Numbered from the stretch's first letter, positions 21,722 through 31,112 are shown. The stretch is 33,036 bases of DNA from Marvinbryantia formatexigens (GCA_021771035.1 JAETPU010000024.1:1-33036), one strand, 5' to 3'. The notes: generated by a model from the sequence alone, not told the origin. Numbers and translations are program-made.

Positions 21722-23662
21722 CTACCTGTTTCCCTTATTTTTAGGTTTCTGCTTTTTGGTGCCCTTCGCATAACGGGAGGGCTTCTTTGCATTCTGAGGC
21801 GTTCTGCCCCTGCCGCCAGGTTCCCGCTTATCCGCATACTTTTTACGGATGCGGCTGGCCTCAAAGGACCTGGCATCATGCGCAATCAGGCAGTCCGGGC
21901 CATTGCCGATTAAATCTTCCCGGCCGGCCTTGATGAGGGCCTGCAGCACCAGCTGGCGGTTCTGCGGCATGAAATACTGTAAAAGCGCCCGCTGCATGGC
22001 CTTTTCCTTGGGATCCTTGGGCACATACACCGGCTTCATGGTCATGGGATCCAGCCCGGTGTAATACATACAGGTGGACACCGTGGAGGGAGTGGGATAA
22101 AAGTCCTGCACCTGCTCCGGACGCAGGCGGTTCCGCTTGAGGAACACCGCCAACGCCACCGCGTCCTTTAAGGTACACCCGGGATGGGAGGAAATCAGGT
22201 AGGGCACCAGGTACTGTTCCTTGCCGATTTCCCGGGTATAATCAAAATACTTCTTGGAGAACTTCTGGTACACCTCGATATGGGGCTTGCCCATATAATC
22301 CAGCACCTTGGGCACGCAGTGCTCCGGCGCCACCTTCAGCTGCCCGCTGACATGGTGCTCCACCAATTCTTTAAAAAAGCTGTCGTCCTTATCCTGCATC
22401 ATGTAGTCGTAGCGGATACCGGAACGGATAAACACCTTGCGCACGCCATCCAGGCTGCGCAGCCGGCGCAGCAGCTCCAAATATTCGGATTCATCCACCT
22501 CCAGGTTGGGACAAGGGGCGGGCGCCAGGCATTTTCGATTGCGGCACAATCCATATTTCAGCTGCTTTTGGCAGGAGGGCTTTCGGAAATTGGCAGTGGG
22601 GCCGCCCACATCGTGGATATATCCCTTAAAGCGGGGGTTTTTCGTCATTCTTACGGCCTCATTCACCACGGAACCCATGCTGCGGCTGGTGACACGGCGT
22701 CCCTGGTGCAGGGCAATGGAACAGAAATTGCAGTTTCCAAAGCAACCCCGGTTATGCGTGAGGGAAAACTCCACCTCCTCGATGGCGGGCACCCCGCCCT
22801 GGCTCTCATAGGAGGGATGGTACATCTTCATAAACGGCATGGCATAGACGGCATCCAGCTCCTCCTGCTCCAGCGGCAGTGCCGGGGGATTCTGCACCAG
22901 CAGCATCTCCCCATGCTTTTGCACCACAGGCTTGCCGGTAATGGCGTCCTGCTCATCCATCTGGATTTTACAGGCTCTGGCATAGGATTCCTTATTCTCG
23001 CTGACCTTGGCAAAGGAGGCACAGGACACCGCTCCCTGGGGCAAATCTGTCAATCCTGCCAGATAACAGGTGCCCCGGATATCATGCAGGCTCTCCACCG
23101 GCTCCCCGTTTGCCAGGCGGCGGGCAATCTCAGCGGTCTGATGCTCGCCCATGCCGTAGGACAGCAGATCCGCGCCGGTATCAATCAGTACGCTGGGCAT
23201 GACGCAGTCTGCCCAGTAATCATAATGGGCAAAACGCCGCAGGGAAGCCTCCAGGCCTCCAATCATCAGGGGAATATCCCCATAAATTTCCCGGATCTTT
23301 TTGCAGTACACCGTCAGGGCCCGGTCGGGCCTGCGTCCTGCCACACCGCCGGGCGAATAGGCATCCTTGGCGCGCCTGTGCTTGGTGACGGAATAATTGG
23401 ACACCATGGAATCCACATTTCCACCAGTGACAAAAAAGCCGTAGTTGGGCCGCCCGAACTTAGTAAAATCCGTATCCGCCTTCACGTTGGGCTGGGCCAG
23501 CACCGCCACCCGAAAGCCCTCTCGCTCCAAAAGACGGGCTATAATCGCAATTCCAAAGCTGGGATGATCCACATACGCGTCCCCGGTTACACAGATATAA
23601 TCCACGCTGTCCCATCCAAGCTCCTTGAGTTCCCCTTTGGTCATGGGCAAAAATCCTGCCAT
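21722..23662 (-). CDS. YgiQ family radical SAM protein
   Basis: A 646-residue member of the YgiQ (UPF0313) family. It has an N-terminal cobalamin-binding-like domain (about 15-200), then the radical SAM core with CxxxCxxC (Cys307, Cys311, Cys314, in RGCFGNCNFCS), FKGYIHDVGGPTANF and, C-terminally, the YgiQ DUF3362-type region and a basic tail rich in Lys/Arg. The reaction is not established. AAAGGGTG is 6-7 bases before the ATG; the sequence around this start (GCGACAATGGC) is the same as at the ftsK start. Upstream of the metallo-beta-lactamase gene in one operon. Confidence 0.9.
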   Translation of the reverse strand: MAGFLPMTKGELKELGWDSVDYICVTGDAYVDHPSFGIAIIARLLEREGFRVAVLAQPNVKADTDFTKFGRPNYGFFVTGGNVDSMVSNYSVTKHRRAKDAYSPGGVAGRRPDRALTVYCKKIREIYGDIPLMIGGLEASLRRFAHYDYWADCVMPSVLIDTGADLLSYGMGEHQTAEIARRLANGEPVESLHDIRGTCYLAGLTDLPQGAVSCASFAKVSENKESYARACKIQMDEQDAITGKPVVQKHGEMLLVQNPPALPLEQEELDAVYAMPFMKMYHPSYESQGGVPAIEEVEFSLTHNRGCFGNCNFCSIALHQGRRVTSRSMGSVVNEAVRMTKNPRFKGYIHDVGGPTANFRKPSCQKQLKYGLCRNRKCLAPAPCPNLEVDESEYLELLRRLRSLDGVRKVFIRSGIRYDYMMQDKDDSFFKELVEHHVSGQLKVAPEHCVPKVLDYMGKPHIEVYQKFSKKYFDYTREIGKEQYLVPYLISSHPGCTLKDAVALAVFLKRNRLRPEQVQDFYPTPSTVSTCMYYTGLDPMTMKPVYVPKDPKEKAMQRALLQYFMPQNRQLVLQALIKAGREDLIGNGPDCLIAHDARSFEASRIRKKYADKREPGGRGRTPQNAKKPSRYAKGTKKQKPKNKGNR

Positions 23663-23823
23663 TGTCGCACCCTTTCCCGGGCCGGACGGCCCTATGTTCC
23701 CCGAAGCCAGGCGGGCTATCTTCCCTTAAAAGCCACCCGCGCCGCTTAGGATTTCCCCTGGTTTTCTTCGTTGTTTTCCTCATTTTCCCAAATTCAAATT
23801 CTTATTTGTAGAAAACAGGAAAA

Positions 23824-26439
23824 TTATTCCTCTGTGTTGAGTTTTCGTTCCATCCACTGCTGTCTGGTAATCAAAACCGAGCGGGGCTTGCTGCCCTCAT
23901 AGGGCCCCACAATTCCCCTGGCCTCCATATCATCCACCAGGCGGGCGGCCCGGGCATAGCCCAATTTGAGCCGCCGCTGCAGCATGGAAGTAGAGGCCTG
24001 TCCCGCCTCCACAACACACTCGATGGCGGCGTTTAGCATGGGATCGTCCTCAGCAAATCCGCCGCCGTCCCCGGAAGAGGACTTCTCCGCCACAGCTTGG
24101 CGTTCAATTTCATCCATGATGGCCTCATCATAGCCGGCTGGCTCCTGAGAACCATTCTTGATGAACTCCACCACGTCCTCCACTTCCTTATCGCTGACAA
24201 AGCACCCCTGTACCCGCAGCGGCTTCGGCGCGCCCACCGGCGCAAACAGCATATCGCCCCGGCCCAACAGTTTTTCCGCCCCGCCCGAATCCAGGATGGT
24301 CCTGGAATCCACCTGGGAGGACACGGTAAAGGCAATACGGCTGGGGATATTGGCCTTGATGACGCCGGTGATAACGTCCACCGAGGGGCGCTGGGTGGCG
24401 ATCACCAGATGCATTCCCGCAGCACGGGCCATCTGGGCCAGACGGCAGATGGCATCCTCCACCTCATCCGGAGCCGCCATCATCAAATCCGCCAGCTCAT
24501 CGATGATGATGACGATTTGAGGCATGGGCTCCAAATCCTCCCTCTCCTGGGCCAGGCGGTTGTAGCCGGTGAGATCCCGCACGGAGTTGTCCGCAAAGGT
24601 CTTGTAGCGCTTGAGCATCTCGTTTACCGCCCAGTTGAGCGCGCCCGCCGCCTTGCGGGGATCCGTCACAACGGGAACCAGCAGATGGGGAATCCCGTTA
24701 TAGATTCCCAGCTCCACCACCTTGGGGTCCACCATAAGCAGGCGCACCTCCGATGGGGTGGATTTATATAGTAGACTCACAATAATAGAGTTGATACACA
24801 CGGATTTTCCCGAGCCGGTGGCGCCGGCAATGAGCATATGAGGCATTTTTGCCAGATCCATCACGGAAACCTTGCCCGCAATGTCTCGTCCCAGGCTCAC
24901 GGTGAGTTTACTCTTGGCGTCCCGGAACTCGGGGGAATCGATAATCTCCCGGATGGAGACGGTTCCCACCACCTTATTGGGCACCTCGATGCCCACGGCG
25001 GGCTTATTGGGGATGGGCGCCTCGATGCGCACGCCCGCCGCCGCCAGGTTTAGGGCGATATCGTCCGCCAGGCTGGTGATTTTACTGATCTTTACACCAG
25101 CCGACGGCTGAAGCTCATACCGGGTCACGGTAGGGCCCCGAGTGACATCCACAATTTTAGTCTGCACTCCAAAGCTTTTAAGGGTAGACACCAGCCTCTC
25201 CGCATTCAGGCGCAGTTCCTCCCCCACATTATCCTCAGAGACGGGCTTTGCCAATTTGAGCAGTTCCACCGACGGGAAGTGGTATTCAGGCGGCTGAGGT
25301 ACCAGGGAGGCGTCCTTTTGAACCTGGCGGATGGCCTCATCCAGCTTCTCCCCGGCCGCATCGCCCGGCGCCTGGGGCTTGTCCTCCAGCACCAAATCGT
25401 CCAGGGACAATTCTTCGGGGCCGGAATCATCCAGAATGGGCGCCTGGGTGGGATCCGGTATCTCGGGCGGCTGTACCACAGTCAGGCGGCTGATCAGCTC
25501 CTCCAGCTCCTGGTCAGCGGAATCCGGGGAGGATTCCTTCTGCAGCGCGGGATCGCTGGGTTCCGGCGGCACCTGCGGCACGTCCTCCTCAAGTTCCGTC
25601 TGGGGCTCCTCAGGTTTTTTCGGCTTGGGATGCACAAGGTCCAACAGCCGGTGCTTGGATTTTTGAATGGACTGGGTGTCCAGCGTCAATTTGGGTGATC
25701 GCACCGGATGCTGCGGCATTCCCTCCTCGCCGGGAGCAACGGCGTCATCCACCGGGATATTGGGATCAAATTTGGGAGACGCCTGGCGCTCCTGGGTTTT
25801 CTCTATGTAGGCCGCCTCCAGCTTTTTCACCGGCTTGGAGGCAGAACGGGCCAAATCCAGAAGGGTTCCCCCGGTGAGTACCATCAGCATCACAAAAATA
25901 AGTACCAAAATGGTGATGGCCGCGGGAACCTTCCCCAGCAGGGCCATCAGCGGAACGCCGATTAACGCGGAGCAAAGCCCGCCTCCCTTGAGTTGAACCC
26001 CCCGCTCAAACAGGGAACCCAGCTGGGCCCAAAAGCCCAAATCATCGCCGGCCTTTGTGGCAAAAACATGGGTGGCGCCGCAGATCAGCAGCACCAGCAC
26101 CGCCATCTGCCAGATTTTATGTTCAATTTTTCCCCCCGGCTTTTCCAGGGCTCCCATCACCGCCACATAAATTAAAATCGGCGCAATGAGAAAGGCACAC
26201 CATCCCAGAAGGCCAAACAGGCTCCGATGCATCCAAAGCCAGAATTTTTCCCCTGGAATCAGGGTGATGAAAAAGAACAGGATCCCCAGCGCAAAGAGCA
26301 GGACAGCCCACAGCTGACGCCGGGAATGCTCCATCTCCTCTTGACGGGCCGCACTAACCCGGGCAGAGGTGTTTTTTTGGGATGCCGGCTTCTTTGCCGG
26401 GCTTTTTTTTCGGTTGCTTGCAGTTTGTTTTGCCGCCAT
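23824..26439 (-). CDS. ftsK: DNA translocase FtsK/SpoIIIE
   Basis: An 871-residue hexameric DNA pump that moves chromosomal DNA through the septum in division and, in spore formers, into the forespore. A Lys-rich N-terminus is followed by four transmembrane helices (about 41-190), an acidic Pro-rich linker (about 230-380), an alpha domain and the motor: Walker A GATGSGKS (539-546), Walker B IVIIIDE (642-648), and the C-terminal gamma winged helix (about 800-860, [26 protein letters not shown]) that reads polar KOPS/SRS motifs. ATG 26439 is chosen (AGGAAGG 9 bases upstream) over the open extension to 26580. Order tepA-ylzJ-ftsK is the same as tepA-ylzJ-spoIIIE in Bacillus. Confidence 0.94.
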   Translation of the reverse strand: MAAKQTASNRKKSPAKKPASQKNTSARVSAARQEEMEHSRRQLWAVLLFALGILFFFITLIPGEKFWLWMHRSLFGLLGWCAFLIAPILIYVAVMGALEKPGGKIEHKIWQMAVLVLLICGATHVFATKAGDDLGFWAQLGSLFERGVQLKGGGLCSALIGVPLMALLGKVPAAITILVLIFVMLMVLTGGTLLDLARSASKPVKKLEAAYIEKTQERQASPKFDPNIPVDDAVAPGEEGMPQHPVRSPKLTLDTQSIQKSKHRLLDLVHPKPKKPEEPQTELEEDVPQVPPEPSDPALQKESSPDSADQELEELISRLTVVQPPEIPDPTQAPILDDSGPEELSLDDLVLEDKPQAPGDAAGEKLDEAIRQVQKDASLVPQPPEYHFPSVELLKLAKPVSEDNVGEELRLNAERLVSTLKSFGVQTKIVDVTRGPTVTRYELQPSAGVKISKITSLADDIALNLAAAGVRIEAPIPNKPAVGIEVPNKVVGTVSIREIIDSPEFRDAKSKLTVSLGRDIAGKVSVMDLAKMPHMLIAGATGSGKSVCINSIIVSLLYKSTPSEVRLLMVDPKVVELGIYNGIPHLLVPVVTDPRKAAGALNWAVNEMLKRYKTFADNSVRDLTGYNRLAQEREDLEPMPQIVIIIDELADLMMAAPDEVEDAICRLAQMARAAGMHLVIATQRPSVDVITGVIKANIPSRIAFTVSSQVDSRTILDSGGAEKLLGRGDMLFAPVGAPKPLRVQGCFVSDKEVEDVVEFIKNGSQEPAGYDEAIMDEIERQAVAEKSSSGDGGGFAEDDPMLNAAIECVVEAGQASTSMLQRRLKLGYARAARLVDDMEARGIVGPYEGSKPRSVLITRQQWMERKLNTEE

Positions 26440-26698
26440 TGTCGCAATCCTTCCTTTCTGGAAACTACTCCGGTTCCATCCTGCCAGCCGCAAAACGGTG
26501 TTCCGGCTTTTCCCCGGGCAAATTGGAAAACCCGGACCTTCCCATGCTCCGGACTTTCCAACCCACTCGAAGCCTTCCAATCACAGGTGCGGCGGGCCCA
26601 GTGGTTCCCAGGCCCGCACGCAGCTGTTTGTTCTGTTTTCCCCAAAACGGCGATGCCTGTACGGGAACAGTGTCCCCTGGCCTGCCGTCCTTTCACTT

Positions 26699-26728
26699 AA
26701 AAAACGCCAACCCCGGTTAAGGGGCTTG
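26699..26728 (-). terminator. Terminator overlapping the ylzJ stop
   Basis: On the minus strand CAA-g-CCCC pairs with GGGGTTG around TTAACC, followed by GCGTTTTTT. It would separate tepA-ylzJ from ftsK, whose own promoter should then lie in 26440-26700, where none is obvious. Confidence 0.5.
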
Positions 26729-27007
26729 CCAACGCCGTTCCCTGGGAGATAAAATCACCTGCGTGCCGCAGAAGCCTTCCCCCTGCTGCGGCCCTGTTCC
26801 CATGGAACACTCCGCAACAGGGCGCCTGGCGCCAGGAGAGAACTGCGGATCCAGGTAATCCCGGGGATTCGTGGAATACAAACGACCCAGGGTAAAAAAA
26901 CCGCCGCTCAGCTGCCCCACGGCAGCTCTGCCGGCAACCTGCATGGACTGCTGCCCGGGATCCTCATACTCCATCTGAACGCCGTCCGGCATGATGGTAT
27001 AGATCAT
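26717..27007 (-). CDS. ylzJ: YlzJ-like protein
   Basis: A 96-residue protein with the YlzJ signature: starts [11 protein letters not shown], middle [19 protein letters not shown]. It is longer at its C-terminus than the Bacillus protein (about 70 residues). Function is unknown. The start codon overlaps the tepA stop (ATGA), and it lies between tepA and ftsK, the usual place. Confidence 0.85.
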   Translation of the reverse strand: MIYTIMPDGVQMEYEDPGQQSMQVAGRAAVGQLSGGFFTLGRLYSTNPRDYLDPQFSPGARRPVAECSMGTGPQQGEGFCGTQVILSPRERRWQAP

Positions 27008-27795
27008 TGGGCCGCCTCCCCCCGTTTGGTTTCAATCATCTCATACAGGCTGTCCAGCGCGTCGGACAAGGAACCCAGGGAGTCGATCAGCCCCTCGCGC
27101 ACCGCGGCCTCGCCGTCCAGTACGGTTCCCACATCCGTTACCAGCTCCCCTGTCGTCATCATCAGTTCCCGAAAACGCTGGGCTGTAATTGTGGAATTAC
27201 TGGTGACAAAATTAATGATGCGCTCCTGCATCCGGTCAAAATAGGACAGCGTCTGGGGGACTCCCAGCACAAGCCCGCTCATCCGCACCGGATGCACGGT
27301 CATCGTGGCCGACGGCGCAATAAAGCTCTTTTTCGCGCTGCACGCCAGCGGTACGCCGATGGAATGCCCCCCGCCCAGCACCAGGGAAACCGTAGGGGTT
27401 TTCATTCCCGCCACCAATTCCGCGATAGCCAGGCCTGCCTCCACATCCCCGCCCACAGTGTTGAGCATGATGAGAAGGCCCTCAATTTTGGGATCCTCTT
27501 CAATCGCCACCAGCTGCGGCAGGACGTGTTCATATTTGGTCGCCTTGTTCTGGGACGGCAGGATGTAGTGCCCCTCAATTTGGCCGATGATAGTCAAGCA
27601 GTGAATCACATGGCGGGAGTCCGGCGAGGTGGTCACAGAACCGGTCTCCACAATCTGGTCCGTCTGCTCCTTCTCGGACTGCTCCTGCGCCTCTTCGTCC
27701 TGCTGGGCCTCCTCGGGTTCTTCCTCCTGCATCTTCTGGGTGGGATGCGCCTTCAGCAGCTTCATCTTTTCCTGTTTCGATTTATTTTTACCCAA
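27004..27795 (-). CDS. tepA: ClpP-like serine protease TepA (translocation-enhancing protein)
   Basis: A 263-residue member of the ClpP/crotonase superfamily, TepA (YmfB) group. A charged, Glu/Gln-rich N-terminal stretch (1-55) precedes the fold: [18 protein letters not shown] (substrate loop), [12 protein letters not shown] with the nucleophile Ser, and TVHPVRMSG with the His. In Bacillus it degrades spore-protein precursors or helps secretion. The start is uncertain: TTG 27795 (weak GGTAGAG site) or ATG 27765 (AGGA 5 bases upstream). It overlaps ylzJ by 4 bases and lies 75 bases after the dCMP deaminase gene. Confidence 0.85.
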   Translation of the reverse strand: MGKNKSKQEKMKLLKAHPTQKMQEEEPEEAQQDEEAQEQSEKEQTDQIVETGSVTTSPDSRHVIHCLTIIGQIEGHYILPSQNKATKYEHVLPQLVAIEEDPKIEGLLIMLNTVGGDVEAGLAIAELVAGMKTPTVSLVLGGGHSIGVPLACSAKKSFIAPSATMTVHPVRMSGLVLGVPQTLSYFDRMQERIINFVTSNSTITAQRFRELMMTTGELVTDVGTVLDGEAAVREGLIDSLGSLSDALDSLYEMIETKRGEAAQ

Positions 27796-27870
27796 TGCTC
27801 TACCACTCGCTTTCCTGAATTTACGAGTAGTGTGCCCCGGGCCGCTGCCATTTATCCCCTGAGCGGGCGC

Positions 27871-28374
27871 TTAATAGCCGGAAGAACCCTCCAGGGATTC
27901 GTCCTGCAAAACCCAGGAGCTCTCCACGTCAATGACGCGGAAGTTCTCCCGATCGTCCCTGACAACCACGGTGGAGATGCCCGCATTGATGATCATGCGC
28001 TTGCACAGGGCACAGGGATTGGCGCCCGCCACATAGTCGCCGCTGCCATATTCCCGGCCCACTAAGTACAGGGTGGCGCCTATCATATCTGTACGCTGGG
28101 CGGAGATAATCGCGTTCATCTCCGCGTGTACGGAACGGCACAGCTCATACCGCTGGCCGCGGGGCACCTTCATCTTTTCCCTGGTACAGTAGCCCAAATC
28201 ACAGCAGTTTTTCCTTCCCCGGGGCGCACCCACATAGCCGGTGGAAATGATCTGATCGTTCTGCACGATAATCGCGCCGAAATTGCGGCGGATACAGGTG
28301 CCGCGCTCCATCACAGTTTCCGCAATATCCAGGTAATAGTTGAGTTTATCTCTGCGCTGCATATCCATCTTCAT
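27871..28374 (-). CDS. Deoxycytidylate deaminase (ComEB-like)
   Basis: The enzyme converts dCMP to dUMP for thymidylate synthesis. The protein of about 167 residues has the zinc site of the cytidine deaminase fold: SVHAEMNAI (His, catalytic Glu) and NPCALCKRM (two Cys), plus DKLNYYLDIAETVMERGTC and CDLGYCTREK typical of bacterial dCMP deaminases. Several in-frame starts crowd the 5' end (GTG 28380, ATG 28374, ATG 28368, ATG 28362). The nearest strong ribosome site, AGGAGG, is about 40 bases upstream, with overlapping mini-ORFs between. First gene of a probable unit with tepA and ylzJ. Confidence 0.9.
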   Translation of the reverse strand: MKMDMQRRDKLNYYLDIAETVMERGTCIRRNFGAIIVQNDQIISTGYVGAPRGRKNCCDLGYCTREKMKVPRGQRYELCRSVHAEMNAIISAQRTDMIGATLYLVGREYGSGDYVAGANPCALCKRMIINAGISTVVVRDDRENFRVIDVESSWVLQDESLEGSSGY

Positions 28375-28582
28375 CACCACGATTCATTCATCGCAAACAA
28401 GGACGAATCAATCCTTCCTCCTTTTTGAGTTTTGTCATCCTGCCCAGACAGGCCGAAGGCGCTTGGCGCCGGCAGCCGATATCCGCAGTTTTTCGTTCAA
28501 ACGGCATTCACTCAAAGGCCCGCCAAGGGCCGGTATAATTAGTTTTTCCGGTTGCCCGGGGCTGTCTGCCCACGGTGATATT

Positions 28583-28611
28583 ATTGTATCCTATTTTTGC
28601 GTTTCTTGCAA
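28583..28611 (-). promoter_or_regulatory. Promoter of the dCMP deaminase operon
   Basis: On the minus strand TTGCAA (28611-28606), 17 bp, TACAAT (28588-28583). Leader of about 200 nt to the deaminase, containing GGCGC/GCGCC and GGCCC/GGGCC hairpins but no recognised riboswitch. Confidence 0.65.
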
Positions 28612-28631
28612 TGCAAAACACAAGGGAAATG

Positions 28632-28640
28632 TGGTACAAT
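28632..28640 (+). promoter_or_regulatory. Extended -10 promoter reading into the tandem repeat
   Basis: TGGTACAAT with no good -35 box. One base later begins the TTCACAC-N3-GTGTGAA palindrome. It would transcribe the repeat array toward ksgA. Confidence 0.45.
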
Positions 28641-28959
28641 GTTCACACAGGGTGTGAACAACCAATCAGCTCTGCTGATTTGGGAGTTTTGCTTGCCAGC
28701 CAAGCAGCGGTTGGCATTCAGCTCAGGCTGAACCGCAAAACGTCCCGGCTGGTTCTCGATTACAGTACATCGTTCACACAGGGTGTGAACAACCAATCAG
28801 CTCCGCTGATTTGGGAGTTTTGCTTGCCAGCCAAGCAGCGGCTGGCATTCAGCTCAGGCTGAACCGCAAAACGTCCCGGCTGGTTCTCAATTACAGTACA
28901 TCGTTCACACAGGGTGTGGACAGCCAATCAGCTCCGCTGATTTGGGAATTTTGTTTGCC
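28641..28959 (+). repeat. 131-bp tandem repeat, 2.4 copies, strongly structured
   Basis: Copies start at 28641, 28772 and 28903 (period exactly 131); the third stops after 57 bases. Copies 1 and 2 differ at three positions. Each complete copy contains a perfect palindrome GTTCACAC-N3-GTGTGAAC, a hairpin AATCAGC-N3-GCTGATT, and a three-way junction: outer stem TTTTGC/GCAAAA enclosing TGCCAGCC/GGCTGGCA and TTCAGC/GCTGAA. Substitutions in stems change G-C or T-A pairs to G-U pairs on the plus strand, or fall in loops. No ORF is conserved. Not a CRISPR array: there are no spacers. Not a family I recognise. Confidence 0.9.
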
Positions 28960-29002
28960 GCACCCGTAACACAGTATCAAAGATGAATCATCAGAAAGGC
29001 TG

Positions 29003-29008
29003 TATAAT
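29003..29008 (+). promoter_or_regulatory. Consensus -10 box 6 bases before the ksgA start
   Basis: TATAAT ends 6 bases before the ATG at 29015, so a transcript from it would begin at or within a base or two of the start codon. No good -35 box is seen at 17 bp. The nearest ribosome-site-like sequence, AGAAAGG, is 15 bases from the ATG and upstream of this box. Confidence 0.4.
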
Positions 29009-29014
29009 AACTCT

Positions 29015-29893
29015 ATGAAAGATGAATTAACCAACCTGAGCGTTATCAAGGATCTGCTGGCCCGCCATGGTTTCACCTTTTCCAAGGCTTTGGGGCAGAA
29101 CTTTATCGTGAATCCGGGGATCTGCCCCAAAATCGCCGAGCTGGGCGGCGCCGCCGGGGATGTGGGCGTTATCGAAATCGGCACCGGCATCGGCGTACTC
29201 ACCGCCCAGCTGGCAGCCCGGGCCCAAAAAGTGGTGGCTATCGAACTGGATACCCGCTTGATGCCCATTTTAAAGGAAACCCTGGCTGAATTTGATAACG
29301 TCACCATCTTAAACCAGGACGTGATGAAAACTGATCTCCATCAGGTAATCCGGGAACATTTCGCCGGGATGAGGGTGGTGGTATGCGCCAATCTGCCCTA
29401 CTATATCACATCCCCTATCCTGATGAACCTCTTGGAATCCCGGCTGCCCATCGAGGCTGTCACCGTCATGGTGCAAAAAGAGGCCGCCCAGCGCATCTGC
29501 GCGGCGCCCGGCACCCGTCAGGCAGGCGCTATCAGCGTGGCGGTGCATTACTACAGCCAGCCGAAAATCCTGTTTCCAGTTTCCAGGGGGAGTTTTCTTC
29601 CCTCTCCGGATGTGGATTCCTGTGTCATTCGCCTGGACATCCTTTCCAAGCCGCCTATCGCGGTACCGGATGAAGCGCTGTTCTTTCGGATCGTGCGGGG
29701 GGCGTTTTCCCAGCGGCGCAAAACTATTCTCAATGGGGTTTGTGCCGCCCTGGGCTGCTCAAAGGACACCGTGCGCGCCATGTTGGAGGAGGCTCAGATT
29801 TCCCCCACCGCCCGGGCGGAGCAGCTGGAACTGCCCCAGCTGGGAGCCTTGGCCCAGGCGGCATCCCGCCAGCTGTCCTCACATCTCCAATAG
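29015..29893 (+). CDS. rsmA: 16S rRNA dimethyladenosine transferase
   Basis: RsmA (KsgA) dimethylates two adjacent adenosines in helix 45 of 16S rRNA during small-subunit maturation. The 292-residue protein has KALGQNF (25-30), the SAM-binding EIGTGIGVLT (54-63), AIELD, and the catalytic NLPYYIT (126-132), then the C-terminal helical domain with FSQRRKTILNG. The N-terminus aligns with the family at ATG 29015. There is no usual ribosome site; see the -10 box entry. The gene follows the tandem repeat and is divergent from dCMP deaminase. Confidence 0.95.
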   Translation: MKDELTNLSVIKDLLARHGFTFSKALGQNFIVNPGICPKIAELGGAAGDVGVIEIGTGIGVLTAQLAARAQKVVAIELDTRLMPILKETLAEFDNVTILNQDVMKTDLHQVIREHFAGMRVVVCANLPYYITSPILMNLLESRLPIEAVTVMVQKEAAQRICAAPGTRQAGAISVAVHYYSQPKILFPVSRGSFLPSPDVDSCVIRLDILSKPPIAVPDEALFFRIVRGAFSQRRKTILNGVCAALGCSKDTVRAMLEEAQISPTARAEQLELPQLGALAQAASRQLSSHLQ

Positions 29894-30060
29894 TATTGTG
29901 CAGCAGCTCGAAAAAACGTTTTAAAGCATCTGATAAAAGTTCTTTTTCTGTATGTGAATAAAACTGGAAAATCATCCCATTCTTAAAATATCTTCCATGG
30001 AACATCGGGGACAGCCCCGGGACGATATCGTCTCTCAATGAAGTTTGGGAGGCATTCCTC

Positions 30061-30669
30061 ATGAAAAAGCGCGATCTGTTTTTACTGTTCTTCTTTGTAT
30101 TCTCCCTGCTGCTCAGCTCCTTTGGCGCCTTTGCGCAGGACTGTCGGGAGATCCGGGAATCCTCGCTGCGCCTGCATATTCTGGCCAATTCGGATTCCCA
30201 GGAGGATCAGGCGCTCAAATTAAAGGTACGGGACCGTGTGCTGGCCCAATGCGGCGGGCTTTTCTCCGGAACGCAGGATGCCGGGGACGCCAAAGCGGCG
30301 GCCCAGGCGCATCTGGACGAAATTGTGGAATGCGCCCAAGGGGTTCTGCGGGAAAACGGCTGCCATGACAGCGTTGGGGCGCAGGTGGTCAATATGTATT
30401 TTGAAACCCGGGTCTACGATGGGTTCACCATGCCCGCAGGGGACTACGACGCTGTTCGCATCACAATCGGTGAGGCTGAGGGGCACAACTGGTGGTGCGT
30501 GCTGTTCCCTCCCCTATGCCTGCCTGCGGCCGAGAGCACCCGCCAGGATCAGGAACAGGCACAGCAGTATTGCCAGGAGCACCCGGCGGCGGGGGAATCC
30601 CCGGAATACGAGATGCATTTCGCCATCTGGGACTGGATTCAAAGCCTGTTGGGAAACGACGGCAAATAG
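30061..30669 (+). CDS. spoIIR: Stage II sporulation protein R
   Basis: SpoIIR is secreted by the forespore and triggers SpoIIGA to process pro-sigma-E in the mother cell. The 202-residue protein has an N-terminal signal/membrane segment (about 6-26), then SSLRLHILANSDSQEDQALKLKVRD, the family hallmark, and EGHNWWCVLFPPLC. GGGAGG is 8 bases before the ATG. No clear sigma-F promoter was found by eye in 29900-30060. It is functionally linked with the sigma-E promoter of the cotJC element: SpoIIR action switches sigma-E on. Confidence 0.93.
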   Translation: MKKRDLFLLFFFVFSLLLSSFGAFAQDCREIRESSLRLHILANSDSQEDQALKLKVRDRVLAQCGGLFSGTQDAGDAKAAAQAHLDEIVECAQGVLRENGCHDSVGAQVVNMYFETRVYDGFTMPAGDYDAVRITIGEAEGHNWWCVLFPPLCLPAAESTRQDQEQAQQYCQEHPAAGESPEYEMHFAIWDWIQSLLGNDGK

Positions 30670-30685
30670 CCAGGACAGCCTCCCC

Positions 30686-30737
30686 ATCCGGGATACCGCA
30701 GAGCAGCATTGTCTCTTCGGTATCCCGGATTTTGTTT
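30686..30737 (+). terminator. Terminator after spoIIR
   Basis: A perfect 13-bp stem (ATCCGGGATACCG/CGGTATCCCGGAT) with a 19-nt loop, followed by TTTGTTT. Confidence 0.85.
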
Positions 30738-30929
30738 GAGCGTTTCTTTTCGCCGCAGCAAAGCCGCCGCGTTGGGCCTACGGCGGTCAGGCAAGCGACG
30801 GGAATCGCCCAAGAGGGATAGAGGGCCTGCCGGAGCTTTGGCTTGCCCGTGGCGAAGGTTCTCTATTACTCACAGTGTCCCGCCTGCAAAATGCAGGAAA
30901 ATCCATCAGTGCCTCAGCAGAAAAAATCA
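30738..30929. other. Intergenic region without a gene
   Basis: No supported gene. A CCGCC/GGCGG pairing occurs near 30767-30787. A short ORF with a CPAC motif (from 30843) lacks a ribosome site and family support. Confidence 0.4.
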
Positions 30930-30958
30930 TTGCATCCTCTTTTTCACCCTTTTATACT
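30930..30958 (+). promoter_or_regulatory. Promoter of the glycoside hydrolase
   Basis: TTGCAT, 17 bp, TATACT. Transcription would start near 30965, giving a 150-nt leader. No CRE-like (WTGNAANCGNWNNCW) site was seen, so the carbohydrate control typical of such genes is not evident. Confidence 0.6.
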
Positions 30959-31112
30959 GGGTACAGAAGCGCAATCCACAGATGTGCGGGCAAAAAGGAA
31001 ACCAAAACCACGGAGTGCCGGAGCCGGGGGTTCCCTTTCTTTGCCAAACTGTGGATGGCCTGTGTAGTTTGCGTATCCTAAAAACAGGATCAAGATGAAA
31101 GAGGGTTTCATG

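Noticed and set aside
22184-23749. 521-codon plus-strand ORF
   Set aside because: It is antisense to the intact YgiQ gene and has no family resemblance.
27007-28065. 352-codon plus-strand ORF
   Set aside because: It is the antisense shadow of tepA and dCMP deaminase.
28641-28959. CRISPR array
   Set aside because: The repeats are contiguous 131-bp units without unique spacers and there are no cas genes.
30843-31067. Short ORF with a YYSQCPACK thioredoxin-like motif
   Set aside because: There is no ribosome site, no thioredoxin fold beyond the motif, and it runs through the promoter of the next gene.
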